A stretch of 64,000 bases of DNA, taken from Gordonia sputi NBRC 100414. Lineage in GTDB: Bacteria; Actinomycetota; Actinomycetes; Mycobacteriales; Mycobacteriaceae. The translations under genes and the position numbers were made by a program. The stretch lies in assembly GCF_000248055.1 (NCBI RefSeq), contig NZ_BAFC01000116.1:1-64000 (forward strand), in the 5' to 3' direction. Shown here piece after piece: positions 53,201 through 61,034 of this stretch (its first letter is position 1; each line of letters starts with the position of its first letter). Below the pieces are notes generated by a model. The model saw nothing but the letters and a program-made list of their open reading frames with translations, was not told the origin of the DNA and ran no database searches.

Positions 53201-55632
53201 GTGGCTAGTTGCTGGAACGCAGTCTCCATCGACTTTGCGCCCTGCGCGATCGCCGCCTGATCACCTGTCGCCACTAGCTGCGCCTGCTTGTCCGCGAGAT
53301 CAGCGAGCGTGCGCGACAGTGCAGCACCCGATTCGGTGGTGGCATCCAACTGGTCGCCCTTGAACGCATCAGCGGTGATACCTTGCGCAGCGTCGGCGAC
53401 CTTGCGGATCGCTTCGGCCTGCTGCGCGATCGCCTCGGTCTTGCTACGCGCAGGATTGAGCGCATCCATCGCCGTCTTCAACGCGTTGAGCTTGTCCGAC
53501 GACGACGAGCTCTTATCGCCCATGACTCGGAAAGCTTCGCCCAGCTCAGTGATCCCCGGAACTACTCGACGCCCGATGTCCTGCTGCGCAACAACCTTGT
53601 CGCGCAATCCCTGCATGTCCTGAGCGGCTTTCGCGCCGCCGTCACCCGCAGCACGTAGCTGTGCCGTGAATGTCTTCCAGTCGCCAGCAGATCCACCCAA
53701 CGCTCGAGCCATCTGCTGCGACGTCAAGCCCGTCTTATCCATCGCACGCTGAATGTTCTGATACGCGCCGGCCTGCTCGTCCATGCTGGCCGAGATGTCA
53801 TCAGATGACCCGCGCCACCCCATCACGACATCACCGATCATGTCGGAGGCGACGTTGGTCCACTTCGCATCGGCCTTCGCACCCGCATCAACCTTCGCGC
53901 GGTACTCATCGACCTGCTCACCCAACTTCGCGTACACCGAATCAGTGACGGCGCCGCGCGTCTGAATCAGCAACTGCCCGGTGACCTTTTGTGTCTCCGA
54001 CAGATCCTTCAACGCTGCCGCGTACGCCTCGGTCTCCTGCTTCTGCTTCGCCGCCGACGCCGCCCACGCAGTACCGGCAATCGCCGCACCCGTGAGCGCC
54101 AACCCGAGCGGGCCGCCGAACACGCCCGCAACCGCAGACCCCGCAGCCTTGAGTCCAGTGCCCGCAGCCGCAGCCACACCAGCCGTACGACCGAACCGTT
54201 GCGCACCATCCGACGCGCCAATGAACGCACCCTGCATCCGACCAACCACAGGAACGTGAGTCCCCAGAGTTGCCACAGCCGAACCGAACCGACCGATCTC
54301 CGTGCCACCCATCGCGGCAAGTTGCCGCTGCACAGCCATCTGATCAGAGAAGCCCCGCAAACTCGTGGTCGCAGAACGCAGACCCGTCGTCATCGGCGTG
54401 ATCGCACCCGTAACGCGTCCCAAGATCGAGGGAATCGTCTTGAATGCCAACCATGCTGCGACCAGCCCGGTCACGACACCCTGATTGTTCTTCATCAAGC
54501 CTGCTGTCGCCTCAAGCAGCGGGTTCAGCGCACTCAGCGCCGTTGTGCCAGCTTGAAGCGCAGTGAGAAACAGTTGCCAACCCGAAACACCCAGCGCCGC
54601 AGACGCCTGACCCAACGACGCCACAACCTGCCCGACAGCAGGAGCCGCAGCCTTCAACGCCTCGGAAAGCTGACGGAACGTCTCTTTTGTATCGCCAAGT
54701 ACGCCGGTGTCTTTGAGGGCTTCGAACGCCTCACGGACCTTAGGAGCCCACTCCCCAAACACCTTCGCGTCGAACGCCGACGCGAGCGCCTTCGCCTTCG
54801 GAGTCAACTCATCAATCCGAGTCGTCATCCCCGTCAGTGCGGTAGGCAGACGGTTGAACCCCGGCTCCATCGCCGCAGCACCCAGGCGACCCATCGCCGC
54901 TTTCAGATTCTCGAAGCCGCCCTTGACCGTCGACGACCCAATCGTCTTCGCCGCACCACCAACATTCGCCTCGATAGCCTTGAAGAACATCTCCGACGAA
55001 ATCTTGCCGTCGCCGGCCATCTTCTTCACTTCACCACCAGTGACACCCGCCTCCTTGGCGAGCCACTGATAGATCGGAATGCCTCGGTCCGCAAGCTGAT
55101 TCAGGTCATCGGTGTAGGCCATCTGCCCGGTCTGCACCTGGTTGAGGATGGCCCCCATGTCGCCGAGAGACGTCCCCGCAATGGCCGCGGTATCCGCAGT
55201 CATCGTCAAATACTTGGTGAGATCCTTGCCAGGCTTGACCCCAGCAGCCATCGCGGATGCCGAGATGGTCGCCGCATCACCTAGCCCGTACGCGGTGCCC
55301 TTCACCGCAGCCAACGCCGAATCCATCACCTTCGCCGTGGTCTGCGTCGACGCACCGAGAGCGCTCAGCTTCCCCTTTGCCTGGTCGATCGCATCCAGAC
55401 GCTTGAAGCCAGCCTCGAACGCGGTACTAACCGCCGACATGCCCGCGCCGACAGCCTTCGACGCACCGATACCAAGCGCGGTACCCATCGCCGTAGACAT
55501 GGCGCCGCCCATCGACCGACCAGCACGAGTCGCCTCACGATCAGCCTGACCAAGCGCCGAACGGATGCCGGGACCGAGGCGAGAAGTTTCCGCGACGATT
55601 GATAAATATGCGGTCCCGATTTCCGTGGCCAT
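50263..55632 (-). CDS. Tape measure protein with NlpC/P60-like and lytic transglycosylase modules
   Basis: 1789 aa. Residues about 20-260 are a tape measure domain (AGFKRLDAIDQAKGKLSALG, NQVQTGQMAYTDDLNQLADR). A long helical, Ala-rich region with hydrophobic segments follows. Residues about 865-985 hold repeated units of about 37 residues (KTVSIQSSD, KTIEISAAD, KAINVSAPG, KNIAVDAP, KSILVTAND). A Cys/His cell-wall peptidase module (WGDCSGAM near 1180, GGGHTAG near 1240), a charged coiled coil (about 1385-1570) and a transglycosylase-like module (KESSWNPLARNGKYWG near 1630) come next. In siphophages this protein sets tail length and helps DNA entry. No other tail gene is present. Confidence 0.93.
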   Translation of the reverse strand: MATEIGTAYLSIVAETSRLGPGIRSALGQADREATRAGRSMGGAMSTAMGTALGIGASKAVGAGMSAVSTAFEAGFKRLDAIDQAKGKLSALGASTQTTAKVMDSALAAVKGTAYGLGDAATISASAMAAGVKPGKDLTKYLTMTADTAAIAGTSLGDMGAILNQVQTGQMAYTDDLNQLADRGIPIYQWLAKEAGVTGGEVKKMAGDGKISSEMFFKAIEANVGGAAKTIGSSTVKGGFENLKAAMGRLGAAAMEPGFNRLPTALTGMTTRIDELTPKAKALASAFDAKVFGEWAPKVREAFEALKDTGVLGDTKETFRQLSEALKAAAPAVGQVVASLGQASAALGVSGWQLFLTALQAGTTALSALNPLLEATAGLMKNNQGVVTGLVAAWLAFKTIPSILGRVTGAITPMTTGLRSATTSLRGFSDQMAVQRQLAAMGGTEIGRFGSAVATLGTHVPVVGRMQGAFIGASDGAQRFGRTAGVAAAAGTGLKAAGSAVAGVFGGPLGLALTGAAIAGTAWAASAAKQKQETEAYAAALKDLSETQKVTGQLLIQTRGAVTDSVYAKLGEQVDEYRAKVDAGAKADAKWTNVASDMIGDVVMGWRGSSDDISASMDEQAGAYQNIQRAMDKTGLTSQQMARALGGSAGDWKTFTAQLRAAGDGGAKAAQDMQGLRDKVVAQQDIGRRVVPGITELGEAFRVMGDKSSSSSDKLNALKTAMDALNPARSKTEAIAQQAEAIRKVADAAQGITADAFKGDQLDATTESGAALSRTLADLADKQAQLVATGDQAAIAQGAKSMETAFQQLATATGQPIEKIRELYGELGGKAVDLSVRLSGASETVQDLGLIKAAFEQQPDQKTVSIQSSDVTQKTLDMLDQLHIKWEQSPDGKTIEISAADNASGKLAIVTQTLQNMPKGKAINVSAPGGNDVLGLLREMGAKVHADNNKNIAVDAPLAQDVIDKLRTIGVEVRTNNGKSILVTANDSDYQGKKQDWTRTEYKDIIVRNLQQGTNPMAPGNGIFAGPPSNANGSIRQYADGGIAALESYANGKTPDQALIQKAMPGPGLVQWAEPETGGEAYIPLGKNKRARSQSILATVADMFGLVVMPKDSVPEGVSGWAGALAGIATRGIASGFDGVRKFADGGIVTGQQLRDLANGKGASRPLTGAPYVWGGVNWGDCSGAMSAFARLAAGLSPFGGRFSTAAEADQLAKLGAKSGTGPAGSMRFGWVNGGPGGGHTAGTLPDGTNVEMGGSYGGGMVGGNVGADDPQFTNRAWMPVKDETKYAGKGSDSSSDDSVASGSSIDSSIDSGYSFDPITQDAEQAGDTSISGRAGNVVAAFVKGQISSLFDVLSTNDSPGWLAALTEYEKQHSENAKKNYDAEKKKLDQDYKDAADARKSDLEDAKTSIEDDYQAKRISADERDVRLLSLRDTYEQDELGKRHDYENSVITLGKKYGQIKGDTERSLSLKQRYESNDLKAGQQLEADKFAREAQLNRDQRSLDSLRDSHAISESEYERRSRELKTKYDSDVSGMKARYEGNKSQMKSEFDKSQRQFAPSDQYQPNTYKRGSFKPTDPGVNRPKVGEDTGVDTKKSSSSGSVKDEFKSGLREAWRDGQPWTDTDWIITKESSWNPLARNGKYWGLPQAGPEVYAAAGKSPTTENPKDQGEVYDKYVGDRYQTPMGARAHWEANNWYDQGGQAIGTGLMAKNVITPERVLSPRQTAAFEKMVDRDFEGGGDTGQLVDRLDQLIELNKQLLKHSRSLPAARSDSGQARFAEARQRAALSGF

Positions 55633-55653
55633 CGCATCCCCGATCAGTTTGTG

Positions 55654-56073
55654 TCAGGCCACTTTTCGCGCAGCCCGGTAATGTTCCAGGTCTTCTCGGG
55701 CGATCCGCCACGCGTTGCCGACTCGGGTCGCCGCAATCCTGCCCTCAGCGATCGCTTTCCGTACCGCTCGGTCAGAGATTCCGAGTAGTCCCGCGGCTTG
55801 CGTCGTGGTCACCCACGCTTCTGAGGTTGCCGCAGGTTCCGCAGATGCCGCCGTTTCGGTTCCGGTTGCGGCACTTCGCCACTCGAGCGCGGCAAGGTGT
55901 ACCGCCATCAGAACACTGTCCACCTCGCTATCGCAGCCACGCACCGAGATTCGTAGTTGGTTGAGGTTGCACCGCTTCTCCAGCCATGCCGCGACCCGAC
56001 CAGGGACAACCACTATTCGTCCGTGTTCGCCGTGAATGTATCCCTCAACGGGTCGTTGGAAACCATCAGTCAC
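55654..56073 (-). CDS. Helix-turn-helix protein upstream of the tape measure gene
   Basis: 139 aa from GTG 56073 (VTDGFQRPVEGYIHG). The C-terminal 50 residues are an excisionase-type helix-turn-helix (WVTTTQAAGLLGISDRAVRK then RVGNAWRIAREDLEHY). The N-terminal part (GRIVVVPGRVAAWLEKRCNL) resembles a small phage regulatory domain. The GTG overlaps the upstream stop by 8 bp; the tape measure start is only 21 bp downstream, so it is the immediate upstream partner in the operon. Confidence 0.7.
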   Translation of the reverse strand: MTDGFQRPVEGYIHGEHGRIVVVPGRVAAWLEKRCNLNQLRISVRGCDSEVDSVLMAVHLAALEWRSAATGTETAASAEPAATSEAWVTTTQAAGLLGISDRAVRKAIAEGRIAATRVGNAWRIAREDLEHYRAARKVA

Positions 56074-56401
56074 GATCGCCCCCGCTCCCCGAATCCAGCA
56101 GAGGGGATGCCGACGCGACCACCGTGATCGCCGTGGGGATTCCGAGTTGATCCGCCCAGTACCGCACGACCGACGATGCGGACTGGTCACCTGTATGCGC
56201 CGCAGCCTCCGACACTCGACGTCGCCCACGTCGCCGCCAGGCCGCGGGTAGCTCGGCGTGCCGGCCATGATCGGCCATGAAGCGCTCAGCATCACAGACA
56301 GGCACAGAGCACACGAGAGCGAGGCCGATAGCTGTGAGGCACTCTTCACCATCGACGAGGTATGTCAGCGCCACCGACCCGTCTGTATCCGGTCCGGTCA
56401 C
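56066..56401 (-). CDS. Small element protein of unknown function
   Basis: 111 aa. Begins VTGPDTDGSVALTYLVDGEE, contains two Cys (ALVCSVPVC) and an Arg-rich stretch (AWRRRGRRRVSEAAAH), then a helix (SSVVRYWADQLGI). No family recognised. Its start and stop overlap the neighbouring genes (ATGA-type overlaps), so it is translated with WhiB and the helix-turn-helix protein. Confidence 0.55.
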   Translation of the reverse strand: MTGPDTDGSVALTYLVDGEECLTAIGLALVCSVPVCDAERFMADHGRHAELPAAWRRRGRRRVSEAAAHTGDQSASSVVRYWADQLGIPTAITVVASASPLLDSGSGGDRD

Positions 56402-56706
56402 GCCGCCTCACCGCCCTTCCGCGGCCTGCCGGGTTGGCGCGGAACCCGGCCCGCCGTGACCGCATGCTCTTGATCAGCTCTCGAGTCCGCCCAAGAGCGG
56501 CACGCATCAATGACGGGGCACAAGCCACATATGCGTGCAGCTGCTGTGTGCCGGTACGCGGCATCGGCAACGTCCTCGTCTGCGTCGCGAGCGTCGAACA
56601 GGCCAGGCGAATCGACACATGCGGCACCCGAGAGATTCGCAGTGCCCTCGAGGATCGCCGCGAGAAGCGACACCTCACCACCTTCCCTGCGCGTTGCCGC
56701 CCTCAT
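56398..56706 (-). CDS. WhiB-family iron-sulfur regulator
   Basis: 102 aa. Four Cys in the WhiB arrangement: ACVDSPGLF, then ICGLCPVIDAC (CxxCxxxxxC), followed by a short loop and a basic C-terminus (RVPRQPGRPRKGG) that can contact DNA. WhiB proteins are confined to actinobacteria and their phages, where phage copies can block host WhiB function or superinfection. The ATG overlaps the AAA gene stop. Confidence 0.85.
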   Translation of the reverse strand: MRAATRREGGEVSLLAAILEGTANLSGAACVDSPGLFDARDADEDVADAAYRHTAAARICGLCPVIDACRSWADSRADQEHAVTAGRVPRQPGRPRKGGEAA

Positions 56707-58022
56707 CGGTCGCCTCCGTCGTCTGCTGCCGATGGATTGCGCGGGAACGGAACTACTGAGGCCCCTTCAGTGCCAGAGTGCTCCCTGACACTCTGAGGTC
56801 CGCCACGTTTGCCAACTTTGCCACCTTTTGTGGTCATCGACCTTTTGGGCGCGTCTCCTACCTGCGAACTTGGCAAAGGTGGCGAAGATGGCGCTTCTCG
56901 CGAGTAGAGCCCACCTGTTGCCAAGACGGTTCCTGCGAGGTCTTCACGCAACCAGTACCACCGCGCTCCTGTCCCACCGGACTTCACCGCTCGAACGACC
57001 AGAGACTCCTTGTTGATGCGGTCCTTCGAGCGACGCAACTGGTCCTTACTCCAGCCGTTGCCCGTGGCCTCGTCGACGATTGCCTCGTGCCAAACGGGGC
57101 CATCCTTGAGGAGATCAAGCAGCCAACCGTCGATCGGCTGATCTGAACTCTCCGCGGAACCTCGTGCAGCGTCACGGAGAACATCTCCAACTCTGCGATC
57201 TGAGTTACCCAGGATGACGAAACGCGCGACATCAGCCGACTTGCCCGAGGCTGTCGTCACGGTCTGCGAATCAATGCGGTAGCGCAGTGCGAGTGATTCG
57301 TCGCCGAGACTGTTTTTCTCCTGCGACAGAATCCGCTCGCCGTCCTCGGATTCTGGATCTTTCGCGAACCCAAAGACGGCGCGTGCGATCTCACCGAAAG
57401 CCGACGAACCATTGATGCCCGCAACAACGTCGCCGTTACTGGCCTTGTTCAGATGAGCCACACCGAGGACGATCCCGTTGATGGTCTCGGCCAAGGTGCG
57501 CCACGGATCAAGGATTGCCCGAACCTCGTTGTTACGGTTCACATCCGCTTTGGACCCCAACATCGCCATCAGCGGATCAACGACGACAGCGCACACCTCA
57601 GCCTCAAGCAGTTGCTTCGTGAGATCGTCAATATCTCGTGTGGCCACCGACGAGATCGAGGTCTTGTCGTCGAAGATCTCCTCCACTTCGGGAAAGAACA
57701 CCCGGTTGAGGTCAGCACCATGAGCTCGAAAGCTTGGTTTCACGACATACTCGACCGCTTCTTCGCGGGCGATATAGGCGATGTTGCGAGGCTTCCCGAG
57801 CCAACACCCATCGAGGGTGCCATTGGTGATCTGGGACGCCAACCACCTCGCGCCAGTCGATTTGCCAGCGCCTGGACGACCAGCAAAGAGTGCAGCAGTT
57901 CCAAGGGCCATTCGCCCCCTGCCCTCGTATTCCCATACCCAGGTCGGCACGTCGTCCTTGATGTCTGTTGCCCGCCGCAGGAGCACACGACGTTCGAATT
58001 TCGTCTCCGGCTTCCCGCTCAC
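56703..58022 (-). CDS. RepA-like AAA ATPase (replication initiation/helicase type)
   Basis: 439 aa from GTG 58022 (VSGKPETKFERRVLLRRATD). Walker A is LFAGRPGAGKST and Walker B VCAVVVDPLMAML, with a conserved VAHLNKASNGD (sensor His) as in AAA_25/RepA hexamers of plasmids and phages. A C-terminal winged helix (DGPVWHEAIVDEATGNGWSK) probably binds DNA. It likely allows the element to replicate on its own or with a helper. The start overlaps the companion gene stop (GTGA). Unstructured, basic last 70 residues. Confidence 0.85.
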   Translation of the reverse strand: MSGKPETKFERRVLLRRATDIKDDVPTWVWEYEGRGRMALGTAALFAGRPGAGKSTGARWLASQITNGTLDGCWLGKPRNIAYIAREEAVEYVVKPSFRAHGADLNRVFFPEVEEIFDDKTSISSVATRDIDDLTKQLLEAEVCAVVVDPLMAMLGSKADVNRNNEVRAILDPWRTLAETINGIVLGVAHLNKASNGDVVAGINGSSAFGEIARAVFGFAKDPESEDGERILSQEKNSLGDESLALRYRIDSQTVTTASGKSADVARFVILGNSDRRVGDVLRDAARGSAESSDQPIDGWLLDLLKDGPVWHEAIVDEATGNGWSKDQLRRSKDRINKESLVVRAVKSGGTGARWYWLREDLAGTVLATGGLYSREAPSSPPLPSSQVGDAPKRSMTTKGGKVGKRGGPQSVREHSGTEGASVVPFPRNPSAADDGGDR

Positions 58023-58501
58023 GCCGCAACCTCCCCACGCGCCGAGCAGAGCCGCTCCCACAACGAACGGACCGCGGCTCCCTCTCGAACGAACGTCCGC
58101 CAGGCGTCCGCCTCGGCGCCATCTCGAGCACGCTCCGCGATCGCATCCGCAGCCGAGAGCATCCGCGCCCGCACAAGTTGCGCGAGGATCACGCCCGCGA
58201 ACTCCCACAAACGTTCCGGCGCCGCGTCGGTGGTTACCGCGTCGAGCATCCGGTTCTTCGCGAGCTCACCATGATGGCCCGAATACGCCCCGCTCCTGAG
58301 CAATTCGTCGTTGAGTAGGACGGGTGCAGGTGCTCGCCCGTTCTTCGCCATCTCGAGAGCGGCGTCGAGGCAAGTGGCGGTGGGAGCGTCGAGAAGGCGC
58401 ACCTCGTCTGGCGTGACAACCGAGAGCGCCGACACCACAGAGGCCGCGGATGAGTGAAGTGTGGCAGCGAGCAAACATAGGGTGGCTGACGGATCGTTCA
58501 T
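58019..58501 (-). CDS. DnaB-N-like companion of the RepA-like ATPase
   Basis: 160 aa, helical. LLAATLHSSAASVVSALSVV and GELAKNRMLDAVTTDAAPER recall the N-terminal domain of DnaB-type helicases, here as a separate protein just before the ATPase, an order known for actinophage replication modules. Stop and start overlap the genes on both sides. It probably acts with the ATPase. Confidence 0.6.
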   Translation of the reverse strand: MNDPSATLCLLAATLHSSAASVVSALSVVTPDEVRLLDAPTATCLDAALEMAKNGRAPAPVLLNDELLRSGAYSGHHGELAKNRMLDAVTTDAAPERLWEFAGVILAQLVRARMLSAADAIAERARDGAEADAWRTFVREGAAVRSLWERLCSARGEVAA

Positions 58502-58731
58502 GCGGCGCCCTCCGTTCGCTGGCGACGGTCAGCTGCCTCGTTGCGCCGGCATATGGGGCCGGCACCGACCGCCTTGGATTTCGTTGCGGTGAGGGCCGCA
58601 CCGCAGCAGCGGCACCGAACGGCGAGGATGAGAGTTCCGTCGCGCAGCGCAGCCCGCAGCAGCTTGTCGGCGGGGTCGATGAAATGTTCCGAATACCCGG
58701 CAGGGGTATCGGTAGAATGTCGGTTAGACAT
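58498..58731 (-). CDS. DUF6011-like zinc protein
   Basis: 77 aa from ATG 58731 (MSNRHSTDTPAGYSEHFID). The core CRCCGAALTATKSKAVGAGP followed by ICRR matches the DUF6011 pattern (CxxC...S...GxGPxC), a small zinc-binding protein common in actinophages. Function unknown. First gene of the replication sub-operon, after a hairpin at 58750-58783. Confidence 0.75.
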   Translation of the reverse strand: MSNRHSTDTPAGYSEHFIDPADKLLRAALRDGTLILAVRCRCCGAALTATKSKAVGAGPICRRNEAADRRQRTEGAA

Positions 58732-58749
58732 TGTGATGAGTGTCCTTCC

Positions 58750-58783
58750 GGGCCCGACCTCGAACGCCGCCGAGGTCGGGCCC
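58750..58783. terminator. Hairpin dividing the element's leftward operon
   Basis: GGGCCCGACCTCG pairs perfectly with CGAGGTCGGGCCC (13 bp, 8-nt loop). It lies between the early small genes and the replication genes. No T-run follows; it may attenuate rather than fully stop transcription. Confidence 0.65.
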
Positions 58784-58854
58784 AATGGGTTTGCGTGGAG
58801 ACTTTGGTCAGGAGCCCACGCGAATCTGGTTCGCGCCCACCCAATTGAGGAAGG

Positions 58855-59487
58855 TCAGAATGCTGGGGTATCACCACCTTGATCTGTTTCCGGCGCGTCG
58901 CCCATCGAGCCGATACGCGTCGTCCAGGCGTTGCGTGCTGCGTCTGCCAGCCGGACCCGCATGTCGTAGTCGCCGCCCTGCCGTTCAACGGAATCGAGCA
59001 GAGGCTTGATGACGTGATCAGCCAGTGTGTCGATCGCCGCAGCGAAGACCAACATCAAATGGTCAGTGTCGGCGATGTCGGAGAAGTATTCGCACACAAC
59101 ATCATTCGCGGGCCGGGCAGAGGAAGCCACATCGAACGCGAGACGACAGCCCCACACTTCTTTCCCGGCGATCGACGGCATCGACATCATGCCGTGAAGC
59201 TCTGCCACGCCGTCGTTGTCGACGTAGCTTGGGATCGCGCCAACCGTGTCGAGCCACGGTTCCTCGACGCGGCAACGGTCACGTTCCTCCTCGGCCTCGT
59301 CGCGCATCTTGGCGAGGATGGCGGGCTGTTCGTCCCGCGCCCGTTCGAGATCCGCGAGGAGCTTTCGAGCTGCCGCGGCTCCCGACTCGATCAGCTCGAG
59401 GTCCGCGCGGTGCTGTGCTTCGATGCTCTGATCCACGATCTTCATCGCCTTCGCAACCAGTTCGTCGCCGCCGTCATTTGCATTCAT
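58855..59487 (-). CDS. Unknown early element protein
   Basis: 210 aa from ATG 59487 (MNANDGGDELVAKAMKIVDQ). The N-terminal 80 residues are a charged coiled coil (RKLLADLERARDEQPAILAK); a mixed domain with SYVDNDGVAELHGMMSMPS follows. No family recognised. Its ATG overlaps the stop of the 44-codon gene upstream. Confidence 0.6.
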   Translation of the reverse strand: MNANDGGDELVAKAMKIVDQSIEAQHRADLELIESGAAAARKLLADLERARDEQPAILAKMRDEAEEERDRCRVEEPWLDTVGAIPSYVDNDGVAELHGMMSMPSIAGKEVWGCRLAFDVASSARPANDVVCEYFSDIADTDHLMLVFAAAIDTLADHVIKPLLDSVERQGGDYDMRVRLADAARNAWTTRIGSMGDAPETDQGGDTPAF

Positions 59488-59618
59488 CGGTTCTTCACCT
59501 CGTTGTCGGTCAAATCTGCGTTCCACGAATCGAATTTCGCCTCGGCGCCATCCTCACGACCGACCAAGTAGGCCAATGTGATTCCCGTGATGAAGGCAAC
59601 TGCCACTACGGCACTCAT
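59484..59618 (-). CDS. 44-aa single-pass membrane protein
   Basis: MSAVVAVAFITGITLAYLVG opens a 44-codon frame with one membrane helix and an acidic tail (GREDGAEAKFDSWNADL). It is coupled on both sides: its ATG overlaps the stop of the gene before it (ATGA) and its TGA overlaps the ATG after it. That exact double overlap argues it is a real gene despite its size. Role unknown; superinfection exclusion is one possibility. Confidence 0.6.
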   Translation of the reverse strand: MSAVVAVAFITGITLAYLVGREDGAEAKFDSWNADLTDNEVKNR

Positions 59619-60322
59619 TTCGCGTCCTCCCCGTGGACGGCCCGGAGCGCGTCGATGAGTGCAGCCGAGTGATCGTCGTAGATTCCTGCGCGCGGAGGAT
59701 CGAGGAGTTCAGCGAGCGCAGTCGTCATCAACTCCGCCAGCTGCTTGCGACGACGTACAGCTTCGCCGTGGTTGTGCACGCGAAGGCAGTTGACGCACTC
59801 CATGATTCGCCACCCATCTGAATCGAACTCGCGTCGGTGTCGCGACTGGCCGTATGCGATTGGGTCCAGAGGAGTCTTCGGAACGCTGTTGGTTTCGTCG
59901 GCATTCGCAGGGGTAGGCACCAGTTCCCCGCACAATGTGCGCATCATCGGCGCGCCTGCGGCGATGGCCTTCTCCTCGACGGACGAGTACCAAATGTGGC
60001 TCAGCTGCGGGTTTCGCTTCATCCCGGCACGTGCACGATCCATGAACTCGGTTGAGTGGACGTTGCCGTAGTCGTCGGGCATGCCGTAGGCCAACGCCCA
60101 CGTACGCTCGTCATGGCTGCTCCCGTGAACCAGGGCGTGCCGTGTGACCGTGCCGCAGGCAGCGCACTTGAGGTCGCCGGTTTGGGTCGACCAATCCCGG
60201 TTGCGTGGCCGCTTAGCCTGCCGAGTCTGTGCGCAGACAGTGCAGATCGCCAGCAGCAGGTCGTATACGTGGCGACGTCGCTCTTCCAACAATTCAGCGA
60301 CAGTGGGTACAGTGGTAGTCAT
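59615..60322 (-). CDS. Zinc-knuckle element protein
   Basis: 235 aa. Cys pairs AICTVCAQ, LKCAACGTV and MECVNCLRV suggest one or two zinc sites; the N-terminus (LLEERRRHVYDLLLAI) is helical. No family recognised. Ends with an ATGA overlap onto the 44-aa gene and begins 4 bp inside the preceding gene's end. Confidence 0.55.
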   Translation of the reverse strand: MTTTVPTVAELLEERRRHVYDLLLAICTVCAQTRQAKRPRNRDWSTQTGDLKCAACGTVTRHALVHGSSHDERTWALAYGMPDDYGNVHSTEFMDRARAGMKRNPQLSHIWYSSVEEKAIAAGAPMMRTLCGELVPTPANADETNSVPKTPLDPIAYGQSRHRREFDSDGWRIMECVNCLRVHNHGEAVRRRKQLAELMTTALAELLDPPRAGIYDDHSAALIDALRAVHGEDAK

Positions 60323-60681
60323 CGATTCTCCTTCTGAGAGTTGGTTTCGCCCGAGGTGACGTTCTTGGCGGGATGCACCTCGGGCGCTGTCATTTCCGCG
60401 CCGATGAGGTCGGCGAGGTCTTTCACGGACTGCGCGAGATCACGTAGACGGTCGCGGTGCTGGTCATCCCGAGGGGTCTCGAGGACGACGTCGTGGAGCA
60501 GATCGGCGGCCCGGTCGAGCATCCGCAGGCGCACGCGAGGATCGAGGCAGTCGGCAACACCGTCTTCTGGAGGCGTTGTTGCGACGATCCGCTCGCACGG
60601 TCGGGTGAACCGGCGCGGACCTTCGAACTCGTCGGCGCCGAGCCCCGCGTCCTCCGCTTCAGTGAAGGGGTAGCGATTCAT
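60319..60681 (-). CDS. Small early element protein
   Basis: 120 aa from ATG 60681 (MNRYPFTEAEDAGLGADEFE), charged and helical (RDRLRDLAQSVKDLADLIGA). The ATG overlaps the excisionase-like stop (TGATG). No family recognised. Confidence 0.55.
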   Translation of the reverse strand: MNRYPFTEAEDAGLGADEFEGPRRFTRPCERIVATTPPEDGVADCLDPRVRLRMLDRAADLLHDVVLETPRDDQHRDRLRDLAQSVKDLADLIGAEMTAPEVHPAKNVTSGETNSQKENR

Positions 60682-60911
60682 CAGGCCGCCCCCGGGTTGA
60701 CAGTGTTGGCCTCCAGGTAGGCGTGGACGTCGGCCCAGCGGTAGAGCACTCGGCGGCCGTGCTTGATATAGGGGATACCTCGGCTGAGGTAGCGATCCTG
60801 CGCCAACGCGGCTGTAGTTGTGTGCATGAACTCGGCAACCTGATCTGGAGTTCCGATTTCGGAATGCGCCGAGTCGGCCGCAGCCTTCCCCAAATGCGGA
60901 GTTCTCGTCAT
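60681..60911 (-). CDS. AlpA/excisionase-type DNA-binding protein
   Basis: 76 aa from ATG 60911 (MTRTPHLGKAAADS). GTPDQVAEFMHTTTAALAQD, then YLSRGIPYIKHGRRVLYRWA and DVHAYLEAN form the helix-turn-helix-wing fold of excisionases. First gene of the leftward operon, divergent from the repressor: the usual place for a recombination directionality factor or lytic switch protein. Confidence 0.8.
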   Translation of the reverse strand: MTRTPHLGKAAADSAHSEIGTPDQVAEFMHTTTAALAQDRYLSRGIPYIKHGRRVLYRWADVHAYLEANTVNPGAA

Positions 60912-60952
60912 AGTCCCAATGCCTTCCCTTCTTCTCACGCGATCTCTGAGTA

Positions 60953-61018
60953 TCGCTTGAGATTTGAAGATAGGTGCCTGGGGGCGCGATGTCAAGCGAC
61001 ACTGGAGTATCGCCAGTG
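60953..61018. promoter_or_regulatory. Operator region between repressor and excisionase-like gene
   Basis: CACTGG-AGTATCG-CCAGTG (61000-61018) is a perfect inverted repeat ending 16 bp before the repressor start. TCGCTTGA (60953) and TCAAGCGA (60992) form a second inverted pair, and GAGTATCGC occurs twice. The 123-bp gap must hold both divergent promoters, so these are likely repressor operators. Confidence 0.6.
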
Positions 61019-61034
61019 ACATAGAATCAGAGTC

